Below are positions 8,969-16,840 of a stretch of 64,000 bases of DNA, in pieces. The stretch's first letter is position 1. Every line of letters begins with the position of its first letter. Source of the stretch: Variovorax sp. V213 (GTDB taxonomy: Bacteria > Pseudomonadota > Gammaproteobacteria > Burkholderiales > Burkholderiaceae_C); the NCBI RefSeq assembly GCF_041154455.1, contig NZ_AP028665.1, positions 248,001 through 312,000 of the forward strand. The letters are read 5' to 3'. The notes below the pieces were generated by a model. The model did not search any database. It was not told the DNA's origin and saw only the letters and a list, made by a program, of their open reading frames with translations. Both the position numbers and the translations under genes were made by a program.

Positions 8969-10440
8969 TGATTGTTCGTCTGCCGGCTCGCCATCGCGGC
9001 CGGCGACAACGCCGGCGCATCCGGTTGCCAGCCGCCGCCCAGCGCCTTGTAGAGCGCAATCCAGTACTGGACGCGGCTGCGCTGCAGCGTGATCTGGTCG
9101 ATCTGCGCAGAGAGCGCGGAGCGACGGGCTTCTTCCAGGGTGAGCAGGCTCGCACCGCCCGCGCGCCAGTTCACTTCCGTCGCCTCGAAATAGCGGCGGT
9201 ATTCGAACGCCGCTTGCTCGGCCTGGTCGGCTCGCTGGGCGGTGCTGTCCAGGCGGACCAGTGCCTGTTCGATCTCCTTGACCACATCGCGCACGCTCTG
9301 CCGATAGCTGGCCAGTGCCGACCTGTAGCTGGCGTGCGCGCTGTCCACCGCGGCCCGGCGCTTGCCGGCGTCGAAGAGCGGAAGCGACAGCGAAGGGCCC
9401 AGGGACCACGTGGTGGCCGGCGACGAAAGGCTGCTGGCCGAGACGGTGATCGAGCCGGAGAGCGAAAGGCTTGGATAGAGGTCCGCCACCGCCACGCCAA
9501 TTTCAGCGCTGGCGGCCGCGAGTTCGCGCTCGCTCGAGGCAAGGTCCGGCCGCTGGCGCAAGGCCCCGGCGGGCACGCTGCGCACCGCCAGGGCGGCGGG
9601 CTGCGGCACCTTCGCGCCGCCGGGCGCCAACCCTGCACGCAACTCGTCTTCGTCGGAGCCGGTGAGGTTGACGAGCGTCTTCACCAGCAGCTCGCATTCG
9701 GCGCGCTGCGACAGCAGCGTCGATGTGGTGCTCGCGACGCTGGCGCGCGCGAGCGCGCCATCGGACGGCGCGGTGAAGCCGGCGCGCACCGACACGGCAG
9801 TGGCCTTCTCGGTCTCGGTCATCGACGCCAGTTCGCGCTCGTAGGCTTCGGCCAGCAATCCGCAAGCGCGGTATTGCACATAGGTGTCGGCCACTTCGGC
9901 CGCGAGCGAAACCCGTGCGTCGTGCCAATCGTCCGCGCGCGCCTCGATGCGAGCCTGTGCCGCCTGCGCGTTGCGGCGTGCCTTGCCTAACAGGTCCAGC
10001 TCCCAGGAGGCATCGAGGTCCGCGCTGCGGCTGGTGGCCAGCACCGGCGAACTGCCCTGCGTCAGCTGCTGTTTTCCGCGCGACAGCGCGCCGCTGCCGC
10101 TCAGGCTGGGCAGGCCGGAGGCGCGTGCCGTGGCCAGGGTGGCGCGCGCTTTTTCGATGCCTGCCCAGGCCTTGTCCAGGCTGGGACTGTCGGCTTCGGC
10201 CTGTGCGATCAACCGGCTGAGGACCGGATCGTCGAACTGCTGCCACCAGTCGGCCATGGAGTCCGTGCTGCCTTCGTGCGGCAACACCGCTTGCCATCTT
10301 GCCGACACGGCCGGCACCGGCGCCTGGTAGTTCGGGCCGACCGCGCATCCGCCCTGCACCAACCCCAGCACGAGAAGTGCCGAGGCACACCAGCCTCTTG
10401 CGGGGGATTTTCGTTGGAATGCCTGCACGGTATCCTTCAT
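8965..10440 (-). CDS. Outer membrane efflux lipoprotein (OprM/NodT family)
   Basis: The 491-residue product carries a lipoprotein signal with lipobox VQGG-Cys32 followed by AVGPNYQAP, the signature of NodT/OprM factors. Two OEP repeats follow, with WWQQFDDPVLSRLIAQA at the start of the first and PDLASSERELAAASAEIGVAVADLYPSLSL opening the second. It is the promoter-proximal gene of the efflux operon and is divergent from the sensor kinase gene 149 bases away. It forms the outer membrane exit duct for the adaptor and pump. Family assignment is secure; specificity is unknown. Confidence 0.93.
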   Translation of the reverse strand: MKDTVQAFQRKSPARGWCASALLVLGLVQGGCAVGPNYQAPVPAVSARWQAVLPHEGSTDSMADWWQQFDDPVLSRLIAQAEADSPSLDKAWAGIEKARATLATARASGLPSLSGSGALSRGKQQLTQGSSPVLATSRSADLDASWELDLLGKARRNAQAAQARIEARADDWHDARVSLAAEVADTYVQYRACGLLAEAYERELASMTETEKATAVSVRAGFTAPSDGALARASVASTTSTLLSQRAECELLVKTLVNLTGSDEDELRAGLAPGGAKVPQPAALAVRSVPAGALRQRPDLASSERELAAASAEIGVAVADLYPSLSLSGSITVSASSLSSPATTWSLGPSLSLPLFDAGKRRAAVDSAHASYRSALASYRQSVRDVVKEIEQALVRLDSTAQRADQAEQAAFEYRRYFEATEVNWRAGGASLLTLEEARRSALSAQIDQITLQRSRVQYWIALYKALGGGWQPDAPALSPAAMASRQTNNQ

Positions 10441-10589
10441 GAGCGTGATCCGAAGGCCGCCATGCTGGAAAAAAAATGTGGAGCAACGATGGATGCCACC
10501 GGCCGTCGCCCGCCCATCCTTGATTTACCCGGCCAGCGCGGCGCTAATACCCGCATGCATCATTCGTTCGCGCTCCGCCGCCCCGTTCC

Positions 10590-11969
10590 ATGAGAGTCGG
10601 CATCACAGCCAAGCTCTTCCTCGCCGTGCTGGTGGCCTGCGCTGCCGTGCTGCTCGTACAGGGTGTCGCCATGCGCATCAGCTTCGAGCGCGGCTTTCTG
10701 GGCTACCTCAACGGACAGGCCACGCAGCGCATGGAAGAAATCGTGCCGCGCCTCGTGGCGGGCTACGGCAAGCACGGCAACTGGGACTTCCTTCGCACGG
10801 ACTTCAGGGCATGGATGGACCTCGCGGTGGCGCGCACGGAGGACCCTCCCACGCCGCCCTGGCTGACCTCCTCCGACCAGACCGGCGTGATCTTGCGCAT
10901 GGGCGTGCTGGACACGGAGTTGCGGCACGTCGCAGGCAACCCGCAGGTGGCGGCCGATTCCATCCGTCTGCCTGTGGTGGCAGGCGGCCGCACCGTGGGC
11001 TGGATTGCGACGGTGCCCTTCGAGAAGGTGCTCGCAAGTGGCGAGGCCCGCTTTCTCGAACAGCAATTCGGGGCGCTGCGGATGATCGTCCTGGCCTCGC
11101 TGGCCGTGGCCGCCCTGCTGACCTTCGTGCTCGCGCGGGCCTTGCTGCGGCGCGTGCGCGGCATGGCCGGCGCCACCCACCGGCTCGCGGCCGGCGACTA
11201 CGCCTCGCGCGTCGAGATCGGCGCCAACGACGAATTGGGAACGCTCGCCCGGGACTTCAACCAGCTCGCGCAGACGCTGGAACACACCGAGCGCGCGCGG
11301 CGCACCTTCATGGCGGACATCTCGCATGAACTGCGCACGCCCCTGGCGGTCCTGCGCGCGGAACTGGAGGCCATCCAGGACGGAATCCGGCCGCCGAGCG
11401 CCTCCACGCTGGAGGCCATGAACGTGGAGATCAGGCAGCTGGGCAAGCTGATCGACGACCTGCACGACCTGTCTCGGACGGACGTCGGCGCGATGGCTTA
11501 CCGGCGCGCGCCCATCGATCTTGTGACCGTGCTGCAGGCCGCCCAAGCCAGCATGCAGAGGCGCTTCGAGGCGGCCGGCCTGCGGCTCGAGGTGTCGATC
11601 CCACCGCCCCCGTTGACGATCAGCGGCGACGAGGCACGCCTGCAGCAGCTGTTCGGAAACCTGCTGGAGAATTCGCTGCGCTACACGGACAAGGGCGGCA
11701 CCGCGCGGCTGCGCTGCCAGCGGCGTGACGCAGTGGCCAGTATTTCCATCGAGGACAGTGCACCCGGTGTTCCCGAGGACAAGCTGGAAAAGCTGTTCGA
11801 GCGCTTCTATCGCCTGGAGGCGTCGCGCAACCGCGCCAGCGGCGGCAGCGGCCTGGGGCTGGCGATCTGCCGCAACATCGTCGAGGCACACGGTGGCAAG
11901 ATCGTCGCCGGGCCATCGCCGCTGGGCGGGCTGCGCATCCATATCGAACTGCCGCTGGCCGCACCATGA
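10590..11969 (+). CDS. Sensor histidine kinase (BaeS-like)
   Basis: The 459-residue product has two membrane helices (about 9-27 and 166-188) around a periplasmic sensor of about 135 residues, a HAMP linker (RRVRGMAGATHRLAAGDY), a HisKA domain with the phospho-histidine at His246 in DISHELRTPL, and an ATPase domain with NLLENSLRYT (N box), DSAPGVP (G1) and GSGLGLAI (G2). The stop overlaps the response regulator ATG by four bases. Its position opposite the RND operon, and similarity of the regulator to BaeR, suggest that it senses envelope stress or toxic compounds and controls the pump. That link is inferred from layout. Confidence 0.9.
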   Translation: MRVGITAKLFLAVLVACAAVLLVQGVAMRISFERGFLGYLNGQATQRMEEIVPRLVAGYGKHGNWDFLRTDFRAWMDLAVARTEDPPTPPWLTSSDQTGVILRMGVLDTELRHVAGNPQVAADSIRLPVVAGGRTVGWIATVPFEKVLASGEARFLEQQFGALRMIVLASLAVAALLTFVLARALLRRVRGMAGATHRLAAGDYASRVEIGANDELGTLARDFNQLAQTLEHTERARRTFMADISHELRTPLAVLRAELEAIQDGIRPPSASTLEAMNVEIRQLGKLIDDLHDLSRTDVGAMAYRRAPIDLVTVLQAAQASMQRRFEAAGLRLEVSIPPPPLTISGDEARLQQLFGNLLENSLRYTDKGGTARLRCQRRDAVASISIEDSAPGVPEDKLEKLFERFYRLEASRNRASGGSGLGLAICRNIVEAHGGKIVAGPSPLGGLRIHIELPLAAP

Positions 11970-12649
11970 ACGCCCTCCAAGCACACATCCTTATCGTCGA
12001 GGACGAGCCTCGGCTGGCCGCCGTGCTGGGCGACTATCTCGGCACGGCCGGCTATACGCACCACTGGGTTGCCGACGGCGCGCTCGCCATGTCCGCCTTC
12101 CACGACCACCGGCCCGACCTGGTCCTGCTGGATCTCATGCTGCCTGGCCGCGACGGCACGGACATCTGCCGCGAACTGCGCCGCCACAGCACGGTGCCGG
12201 TGATCATGATTACGGCGCGTGTCGAGGAGATCGATCGGCTGCTGGGCCTGGAGATCGGCGCCGACGACTACGTCTGCAAGCCCTTCAGCCCCCGCGAGGT
12301 GATCGCGCGCGTGGGCGCCGTGTTGCGCCGCTATCGCCGGGGACCCGATGCCGCCCCGACGGGAACCGTGCTGACGCTTGATGCGCAGACATACCGCGCA
12401 AGCCTCAATGGCCGCTTGCTGGACCTCACGCCCGGGGAGTTTCGCCTGCTCGGCGTGTTGTATGGATCACAGGGGCGGGTGTATTCGCGCGAGCAGCTTC
12501 TCAACCGCATTTACGACGACCAGCGTGCCGTCACCGACCGTGCCGTCGACAGCCACATCAAGAACCTGCGCAGGAAACTCGTCGAGGCCGGAGGAGAGGA
12601 CGACTGGATCAAGTCGATCTACGGCGTGGGCTATCGAATGGAGCTTTGA
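11966..12649 (+). CDS. Response regulator, OmpR/PhoB class (BaeR-like)
   Basis: The 227-residue product has a receiver domain with acidic pair Glu12/Asp13, phospho-acceptor Asp56 in LVLLDLMLPG, the Thr of MITARV and Lys of YVCKPF. The C-terminal winged helix reads LTPGEFRLLGVLYGSQGRVYSREQLLNRIY and ends with VDSHIKNLRRKL and the GVGYRMEL terminus usual in the class. The DQRAVTDRAVDSHI stretch is close to BaeR. It is translationally coupled to the sensor kinase and probably activates the divergent efflux operon. Confidence 0.92.
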   Translation: MNALQAHILIVEDEPRLAAVLGDYLGTAGYTHHWVADGALAMSAFHDHRPDLVLLDLMLPGRDGTDICRELRRHSTVPVIMITARVEEIDRLLGLEIGADDYVCKPFSPREVIARVGAVLRRYRRGPDAAPTGTVLTLDAQTYRASLNGRLLDLTPGEFRLLGVLYGSQGRVYSREQLLNRIYDDQRAVTDRAVDSHIKNLRRKLVEAGGEDDWIKSIYGVGYRMEL

Positions 12650-12665
12650 AGGCACACAAATACGT

Positions 12666-12715
12666 GGCTTCGGGCCCGGAGCTCCACCCGTCGCAGCCGG
12701 CTACAGTGGGCCCAA
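12666..12715 (-). repeat. Dispersed intergenic repeat, copy E
   Basis: Read on the minus strand this gives GGGCCCACTGTAGCCGG, about 20 variable bases, then CGGGCCCGAAGCC. The same two blocks in the same order occur at 34097, 33583, 32218, 36123 and, more diverged, at 16466-16524. The copy lies directly before the MORN-repeat gene, as the related copy at 16466 lies before its broken duplicate. Confidence 0.5.
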
Positions 12716-12764
12716 GACCGGACGTTCCCGATCGCCTGCCAATTCGCCCGTCAACGCCGAAAGT

Positions 12765-13079
12765 ATGACCATCGACCCTGACCTCAACATCGCCGAGATT
12801 CCCTACGAGTCGGGAGCCATCAGATTCCGCTATGCCAGGGTGATGGCACCAGACAGGATACGATGGATCCGGCACGGTCTCTTCGTTGAGTACCATGAGA
12901 ACGGCACAGTGGTGTCCGAAGGCCAGTACGTTGATGGCAAGGAAGACGGGCTTTGGCGAGACTTCCATCCGGACGGCCGGCCTGCAGCCGAGGGATGCTA
13001 TCGCGAGGGCAAGGAGGTCGGCGTTTGGCGGTTCTGGAATCCCGATGGAACCGAAGAGCCGAGCACGAATTTCAACTGA
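12765..13079 (+). CDS. MORN-repeat protein (YwqK-like antitoxin family)
   Basis: The product is a small 104-residue protein. After an N-terminal segment of about 35 residues it has three repeats of 23-24 residues, each with a glycine, aromatic, D/N-G pattern: GLFVEYHENGTVVSEGQYVDG, GLWRDFHPDGRPAAEGCYREG and GVWRFWNPDGTE. Such MORN-variant repeats occur in proteins annotated as YwqK-family antitoxins or immunity-like proteins. No toxin partner is adjacent: upstream is the two-component system, and downstream genes are on the other strand. The first 22 codons are repeated in damaged form at 16539-16604. The antitoxin role is a family label, not shown here. Confidence 0.75.
   Translation: MTIDPDLNIAEIPYESGAIRFRYARVMAPDRIRWIRHGLFVEYHENGTVVSEGQYVDGKEDGLWRDFHPDGRPAAEGCYREGKEVGVWRFWNPDGTEEPSTNFN
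12788..12818 (+). repeat. 31-bp direct repeat, left copy (inside the MORN gene)
   Basis: This stretch codes for IAEIPYESGA in the MORN-repeat protein and is identical, base for base and in the same orientation, to 16559-16589, 3771 bases further on. The two copies bracket the dikinase/TetR block. Confidence 0.9.
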
Positions 13080-13110
13080 CTGCCAACAGCGGCCGGTCGT
13101 TTCGGGTCTG

Positions 13111-13971
13111 CTAGTTAGGCAAGCGCACGTGCTCGCCCGTGTGGCCGCCTGCAGCTGGACTTGGGATCGCCGTGAGCGCTCGCCGCTGCAGGAGGTAGAG
13201 CCGGCCGCCGGCGAACGCCCACTCGATGTCGTGGCTTCCGCCAAACACCTCGTCGCAGCGGAGCGCGAGCGCATGAAGTGCGGCGAGCTGTGCATCGCCC
13301 AGGCAGAGCACGCGGGTGAGCCCCTCGGAAACGTGTGTGCTGCTTGTGCCCCCTTCCGGGTCGGTGCGTATGGCGACGTCCTTCAGTCCCGCGATTCGCT
13401 CGGCGACGGCACCGTCACGCCTCAAGCGGAACCGATCTGGGATGACGAGACCGGCAACGACCGACTCCCCGAGCCCCCAGGCCGCCTCGATCACGATCTC
13501 GTCCGACCCGTTGACGGGGTTGCGGCTGAAGAGCACGCCGGCGGCGTCCGCATCGACGAGTTCCTGTACGACGACGGCCATTCTCGGCTCGCGGGGCAGC
13601 CGAAGGCGCTCGCGGTACGCGAACGCTGAAGGCGAGCGCGCCGAGCGCCAGATGGCGGACACGGCGTCAACGAGTTCAGGCTCGGAGCGCAGGTTCAGCT
13701 GCGTCAGGTGCTGTCCTGCGAAGCTCGCCTGCTCGGAGTCCTCGCCCACTGCGGACGAGCGCGCCACGAGCGGGGCGCCGAGCGTGCGAAAGACTGCAGC
13801 CAGCCGCTGCCTCGCGTCGCGTTCGTCAGCAGCGAGTGCATCCACGAACCCGTACGGAAGCGCGACACCCGCGGGAACGGGCAGGCCCGCACGCGTGGCC
13901 GTGGCTAGCTGCGTGGCCTTGCCGCCAAACAGGCTTTCCTCAAGCTCCTCGGTAAGTGCTGCCGGTTTCAT
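13111..13971 (-). CDS. PEP/pyruvate-binding (ATP-grasp) domain protein, half of a split dikinase
   Basis: The 286-residue product corresponds to the PPDK_N ATP-binding domain alone. Motifs are GGKATQLATATRAGLPVPAG at the N-terminus, VARSSAVGEDSEQASFAGQH (phosphate-binding region), GVLFSRNPVNGSDEIVIEAAWGLGES and the closing HDIEWAFAGGRLYLLQRR, all typical of PEP synthase and rifampin phosphotransferase. There is no central acceptor domain and no phosphohistidine domain; these are in the preceding gene, 15 bases upstream. Together they would pass a phosphate from ATP through a histidine to an acceptor. The small molecule is unknown; antibiotic phosphorylation is one possibility. Transfer from an actinobacterium is suspected from its style and its insertion-like setting. 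Confidence 0.82.
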   Translation of the reverse strand: MKPAALTEELEESLFGGKATQLATATRAGLPVPAGVALPYGFVDALAADERDARQRLAAVFRTLGAPLVARSSAVGEDSEQASFAGQHLTQLNLRSEPELVDAVSAIWRSARSPSAFAYRERLRLPREPRMAVVVQELVDADAAGVLFSRNPVNGSDEIVIEAAWGLGESVVAGLVIPDRFRLRRDGAVAERIAGLKDVAIRTDPEGGTSSTHVSEGLTRVLCLGDAQLAALHALALRCDEVFGGSHDIEWAFAGGRLYLLQRRALTAIPSPAAGGHTGEHVRLPN

Positions 13972-13986
13972 CGTCGCCTGCTTCCG

Positions 13987-15684
13987 TCATGCGACGAGCT
14001 CGACCTCGCCCGCGGTGCCATCAACGATGATCCTCGCACCGTCCAGGAGAACGGAGGTCGCATCGGTGCACCCGACGACTGCTGGCAGCCCGTACTCGCG
14101 CGCGACGATCGCGGCATGCGAGAGCAGCCCGCCCCGGTCGGTCACGATCGCGCCGAGGAGCGGCAGCACGATGTTGAATGCCGTCGTCGTGGAGTTCGTG
14201 ACGAGGATGTCGCCCCGCTCGATGCGACCAAACTCCTCGGTGCCGCGAATCACCCGTGCGGTGCCCTCGTACACGCCCGGGCTGACGCCGAGACCGTGAA
14301 CCTTTCGCTCCTCTGTGCGTGGCTTCGGCGCGGCGAAGATCGCCTGCACGGCTGCACCGATCGCGCGCTCCAGCCTTGCCGCCGAGGGCGGCAGCCACTC
14401 GGGCGGCAGCGGATCGCCCGGCTCGCCGCCGAGAAACGCGGGCGCATCCGCGTAGCGCGCCCTGAGCCGGTAGCCCGCACGCTCGGCCAGTTCCTCACCC
14501 GATGGGCCGTCGCCGGACTCGACAAGGCTTCGCAGCTCCGCATAGCCAGCCTCTACGAGATGGCCGGGATCAGCGAGCCGCCCGGGCGCCGTAAGCCGGC
14601 GGCCGGCCGCGAGGATCGCGCGCCGCATGATCCCGATCGCCCAGAGGTCGGCGTAGATGCCCCGCTCGTCGCGTAGCCGGTAGGTCGCCCGAGCCTCCTC
14701 GAGCAGCGCGTCGAAGGCGTCGCGATGCCGAGCGGGCACTGCTTCCCGCAATTCAGAGGTCTTCCGGTCCAGGTCGTTCGCCGGTGGAGTCTCGAGGCGA
14801 TCGAATGCTGTGTGGATCGCTCCGACGATCAGCTCGGGAAGCTCGTGCACCGACGGGTCGCCCACGTCCTCGCCGTTTACCGGCCGGTAGGCGACACGAT
14901 CGACGTATGCCGAAGCGAGCCGGCCCGTGTCGCCGGACAGCGAGCGAAGCGCGGCGACCACCTCGCCCGGCTCTCCGGCCGACGTGAGCAAGGCCGTCGC
15001 CGCCGTATCCAGTCGGAGAGCGCCGACCAGTCGCTCGAGCTCCTCGTCTGCACCGAGCGGGTCGGGGTTCGCGCCCTGGAGGAGACCGAGTAACTGGGCC
15101 GGCGAGCGGCCTGTCCATTCTTGCGCGTGCACGAGGAAGTCGCCCACAGGCAGGAGCGCCGGCACGTTGAAGAGGTGATGGATGTACGCCCCATGGATCT
15201 GGTTCTCGCGGCAGCGATCGATGTATGCGAGGAGCGCTGGCGTGTCGAGCGCCGCCGGGTCAACCGCGAGCAGCGCGAGGTGAGCCCGGATCACCGCGGG
15301 CTTCACTTCTCGGTCCCAGCGCTCGAGGTCCTCACGCCAGAGCTTGCGTTCGAACACGGTCGCGCTCGTCTCGAGTCGGCGCCGAATCATTGGGTGACTG
15401 CGCGCGAGCTCGTCCCACACCTCTTTCGGAGGGTGACCGACTGCCTCGCTTGGCGCGCCGACGGCACGTGCGCAGTAGTACGGGAACCCGTTGACGAAGC
15501 CCGCCTCCAGGTACTCGAGCAGCGATCCGTAGCGGCGGAGGCTCTCGCCGAAGCCGCGTTCGAACGGCTCGGGAAAGATCTCCGCTTGGAAGCGGGTCAC
15601 CGGCCGCGTCCAATGAGTCGGGTCGAGGAACCACGATCCCGGACCGGGTGGGGCGAAGGTTTGCTCAGCGACGAGTGTCATCAT
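13987..15684 (-). CDS. PEP-utilising protein with acceptor-binding and phosphohistidine domains, other half of a split dikinase
   Basis: The product has 565 residues. The first 450 or so resemble the helical acceptor-binding region of rifampin phosphotransferase-like enzymes (start FLDPTHWTRPVTRF). The last 90 are a PEP-utilising swivel domain: RGDILVTNSTTTAFNIVLP then GGLLSHAAIVAREYGLPAVVG, with the phosphorylated histidine at His523. No ATP-grasp domain is present; that is encoded by the next gene. The ATG at 15684 follows AAGGAGG at a good distance and overlaps the end of the TetR gene. Gene order (acceptor plus His, then ATP domain) is the reverse of the domain order in fused relatives. 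The acceptor is unknown. Confidence 0.8.
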   Translation of the reverse strand: MMTLVAEQTFAPPGPGSWFLDPTHWTRPVTRFQAEIFPEPFERGFGESLRRYGSLLEYLEAGFVNGFPYYCARAVGAPSEAVGHPPKEVWDELARSHPMIRRRLETSATVFERKLWREDLERWDREVKPAVIRAHLALLAVDPAALDTPALLAYIDRCRENQIHGAYIHHLFNVPALLPVGDFLVHAQEWTGRSPAQLLGLLQGANPDPLGADEELERLVGALRLDTAATALLTSAGEPGEVVAALRSLSGDTGRLASAYVDRVAYRPVNGEDVGDPSVHELPELIVGAIHTAFDRLETPPANDLDRKTSELREAVPARHRDAFDALLEEARATYRLRDERGIYADLWAIGIMRRAILAAGRRLTAPGRLADPGHLVEAGYAELRSLVESGDGPSGEELAERAGYRLRARYADAPAFLGGEPGDPLPPEWLPPSAARLERAIGAAVQAIFAAPKPRTEERKVHGLGVSPGVYEGTARVIRGTEEFGRIERGDILVTNSTTTAFNIVLPLLGAIVTDRGGLLSHAAIVAREYGLPAVVGCTDATSVLLDGARIIVDGTAGEVELVA

Positions 15685-16294
15685 TACCAACCTCCTTCAT
15701 GCTTGCCGGATTGCGGCGAAGTTCGTCCGTCAGCACGCGTACGGCCCAGGCGGCGGCCTTGCCGGCCTCCTGGCCCTCGAGGCCCCACTGGTCGCGCATC
15801 GCCTGCCACGCGGGCGCGCTCACGAGCAGGTAGATCACCCCAAGGGCGCGTTGGCGCTCGGCCGGCCCGAGCCCGTCGGTGACCTCCCGCATCGCCTTCT
15901 CGAACGTCGCCAGTCGCCGGCGCCGCGTGCGGGCCCGGATCTCCTGTCCGCGCTTGGACAGGAGGGCGCGGATCAGCGGCGCTCGCTCGTCGTACATGCG
16001 ATAGAGCGCAGGCGCCATCTCGCGGACGCCCTCGAGCGTGTCTGGGTAGGAAAGGAGGACGACCCGGAGGTGCTCCTCCGCCCATTCACCGAACTCGTCG
16101 AAGAGCGCCTCCTTGGTCGGAAAGTGCCGGTAGACGGTACGGACCGACACGCGGGCGCGCACGGCGACAAGCGGAACGGTGACCTCGTTGACCTCCTCGT
16201 CCGCCAGCACATCTGCCGTCGCCTCCAGTATCCGAAGGCGCGTCTGCTCCATCTGTTCTGCGCGGAGCGGGCTTTCGTACGTGGTTGTGCTCAT
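15665..16294 (-). CDS. TetR-family transcriptional regulator
   Basis: The 209-residue product has a TetR helix-turn-helix at about residues 19-62 (RILEATADVLADEEVNEVTVPLVAVRARVSVRTVYRHFPTKEALF, given here in outline) and a helical ligand domain. It is the first gene of the three-gene block and overlaps the next gene by 20 bases. The promoter at 16301-16329 would start transcription at or very near the ATG, so the message may be leaderless, a feature frequent in actinobacteria. An imperfect dyad over the -35 region suggests autoregulation. The inducer may be the substrate of the dikinase pair; this is inferred. Confidence 0.88.
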   Translation of the reverse strand: MSTTTYESPLRAEQMEQTRLRILEATADVLADEEVNEVTVPLVAVRARVSVRTVYRHFPTKEALFDEFGEWAEEHLRVVLLSYPDTLEGVREMAPALYRMYDERAPLIRALLSKRGQEIRARTRRRRLATFEKAMREVTDGLGPAERQRALGVIYLLVSAPAWQAMRDQWGLEGQEAGKAAAWAVRVLTDELRRNPASMKEVGNDDTRR

Positions 16295-16300
16295 GGCAGC

Positions 16301-16329
16301 ACAATAATCATGTCACTTTATCGTGTCAA
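16301..16329 (-). promoter_or_regulatory. Promoter of the TetR/dikinase block with overlapping candidate operator
   Basis: On the minus strand a consensus -35 TTGACA (16324-16329) and TATTGT (16301-16306, four of six -10 bases) are separated by exactly 17 bases. The -10 ends six bases before the TetR ATG, so the expected start point coincides with the ATG. TGTCAC (16311-16316) and GTGTCA (16323-16328) make an imperfect 18-base dyad over the spacer and -35. Confidence 0.6.
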
Positions 16330-16465
16330 GAAGGCACGTTGGCATGTCGTCAATTACCGCACCCCATGATGCCGTGGCAAAGCCGATTGAAAATCGTGAA
16401 TCTCTACGCTGCATCGCGACCAGTCCCGCGGCTCTGCGTCGTGCGCGTGCCAGCCCGTTAGCCGC

Positions 16466-16524
16466 GACATGGACCGCAAGGGGCTCAGAGCCGCGGGGCC
16501 GGTGACAGGCTCCAGTCGGCCAAC
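16466..16524 (-). repeat. Dispersed intergenic repeat, diverged copy H
   Basis: Read on the minus strand it begins GTTGGCCGACTGGAGCC and continues to a GGCTCTGAGCCCCTTGCGG block, matching copies at 32218 and 34097 in order and spacing. It directly precedes the broken MORN gene, as copy E precedes the intact one. GGCCAACACCGGACG here is matched by GCCCAAGACCGGACG at 12710-12724. Confidence 0.45.
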
Positions 16525-16538
16525 ACCGGACGATCCCG

Positions 16539-16604
16539 ACCATCGAAGTTGACCTAAGCATCGCCGAGATTCCCTACGAGTCGGGAGCCTTCAAGTTCCG
16601 CTAG
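16539..16604 (+). pseudogene. Broken duplicate of the start of the MORN-repeat gene
   Basis: Translation gives TIEVDLSIAEIPYESGAFKFR followed by a TAG stop. It aligns with residues 2-22 of the intact protein encoded at 12765-13079 (TIDPDLNIAEIPYESGAIRFR), with no ATG in front; the base before the matching TG is C instead of A. Nothing of the three MORN repeats remains. The stop falls where the intact gene has a tyrosine codon. It contains the right copy of the 31-base direct repeat. Confidence 0.85.
16559..16589 (+). repeat. 31-bp direct repeat, right copy (inside the MORN gene fragment)
   Basis: Identical to 12788-12818 in the same orientation. It ends the segment that holds the TetR and split dikinase genes. 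Confidence 0.9.
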
Positions 16605-16786
16605 ACGCGGGGCGTGCCACTACTCGACATCCGCGTGAATTTTCAAAGTCAAGCCCGTGCGCTTGATGTCGTTCACGAAGACTGTTCGAGCGTCCGGCAT
16701 CAGCGCACTCGGTGCAACCCCGCAGCTGGCACGTAGCGCCTGCCGACACAACTGCTGGCGGACCGAGCGCGGGCCACGAAAAGTGC

Positions 16787-16817
16787 TTGACCCTCTCGTA
16801 ACGGCACGGTCTAGGAT
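16787..16817 (+). promoter_or_regulatory. MerR-type promoter with 19-bp spacer
   Basis: TTGACC (16787-16792) and TAGGAT (16812-16817) are separated by 19 bases, the over-long spacing that MerR-family activators correct. GACC and GGTC (16789-16792 and 16807-16810) form the ends of a dyad inside the spacer. The MerR-family gene starts 24 bases downstream, after a GAGGGAAGG ribosome site. Confidence 0.7.
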
Positions 16818-16840
16818 GCCTTCAACTTGAGAGGGAAGGC

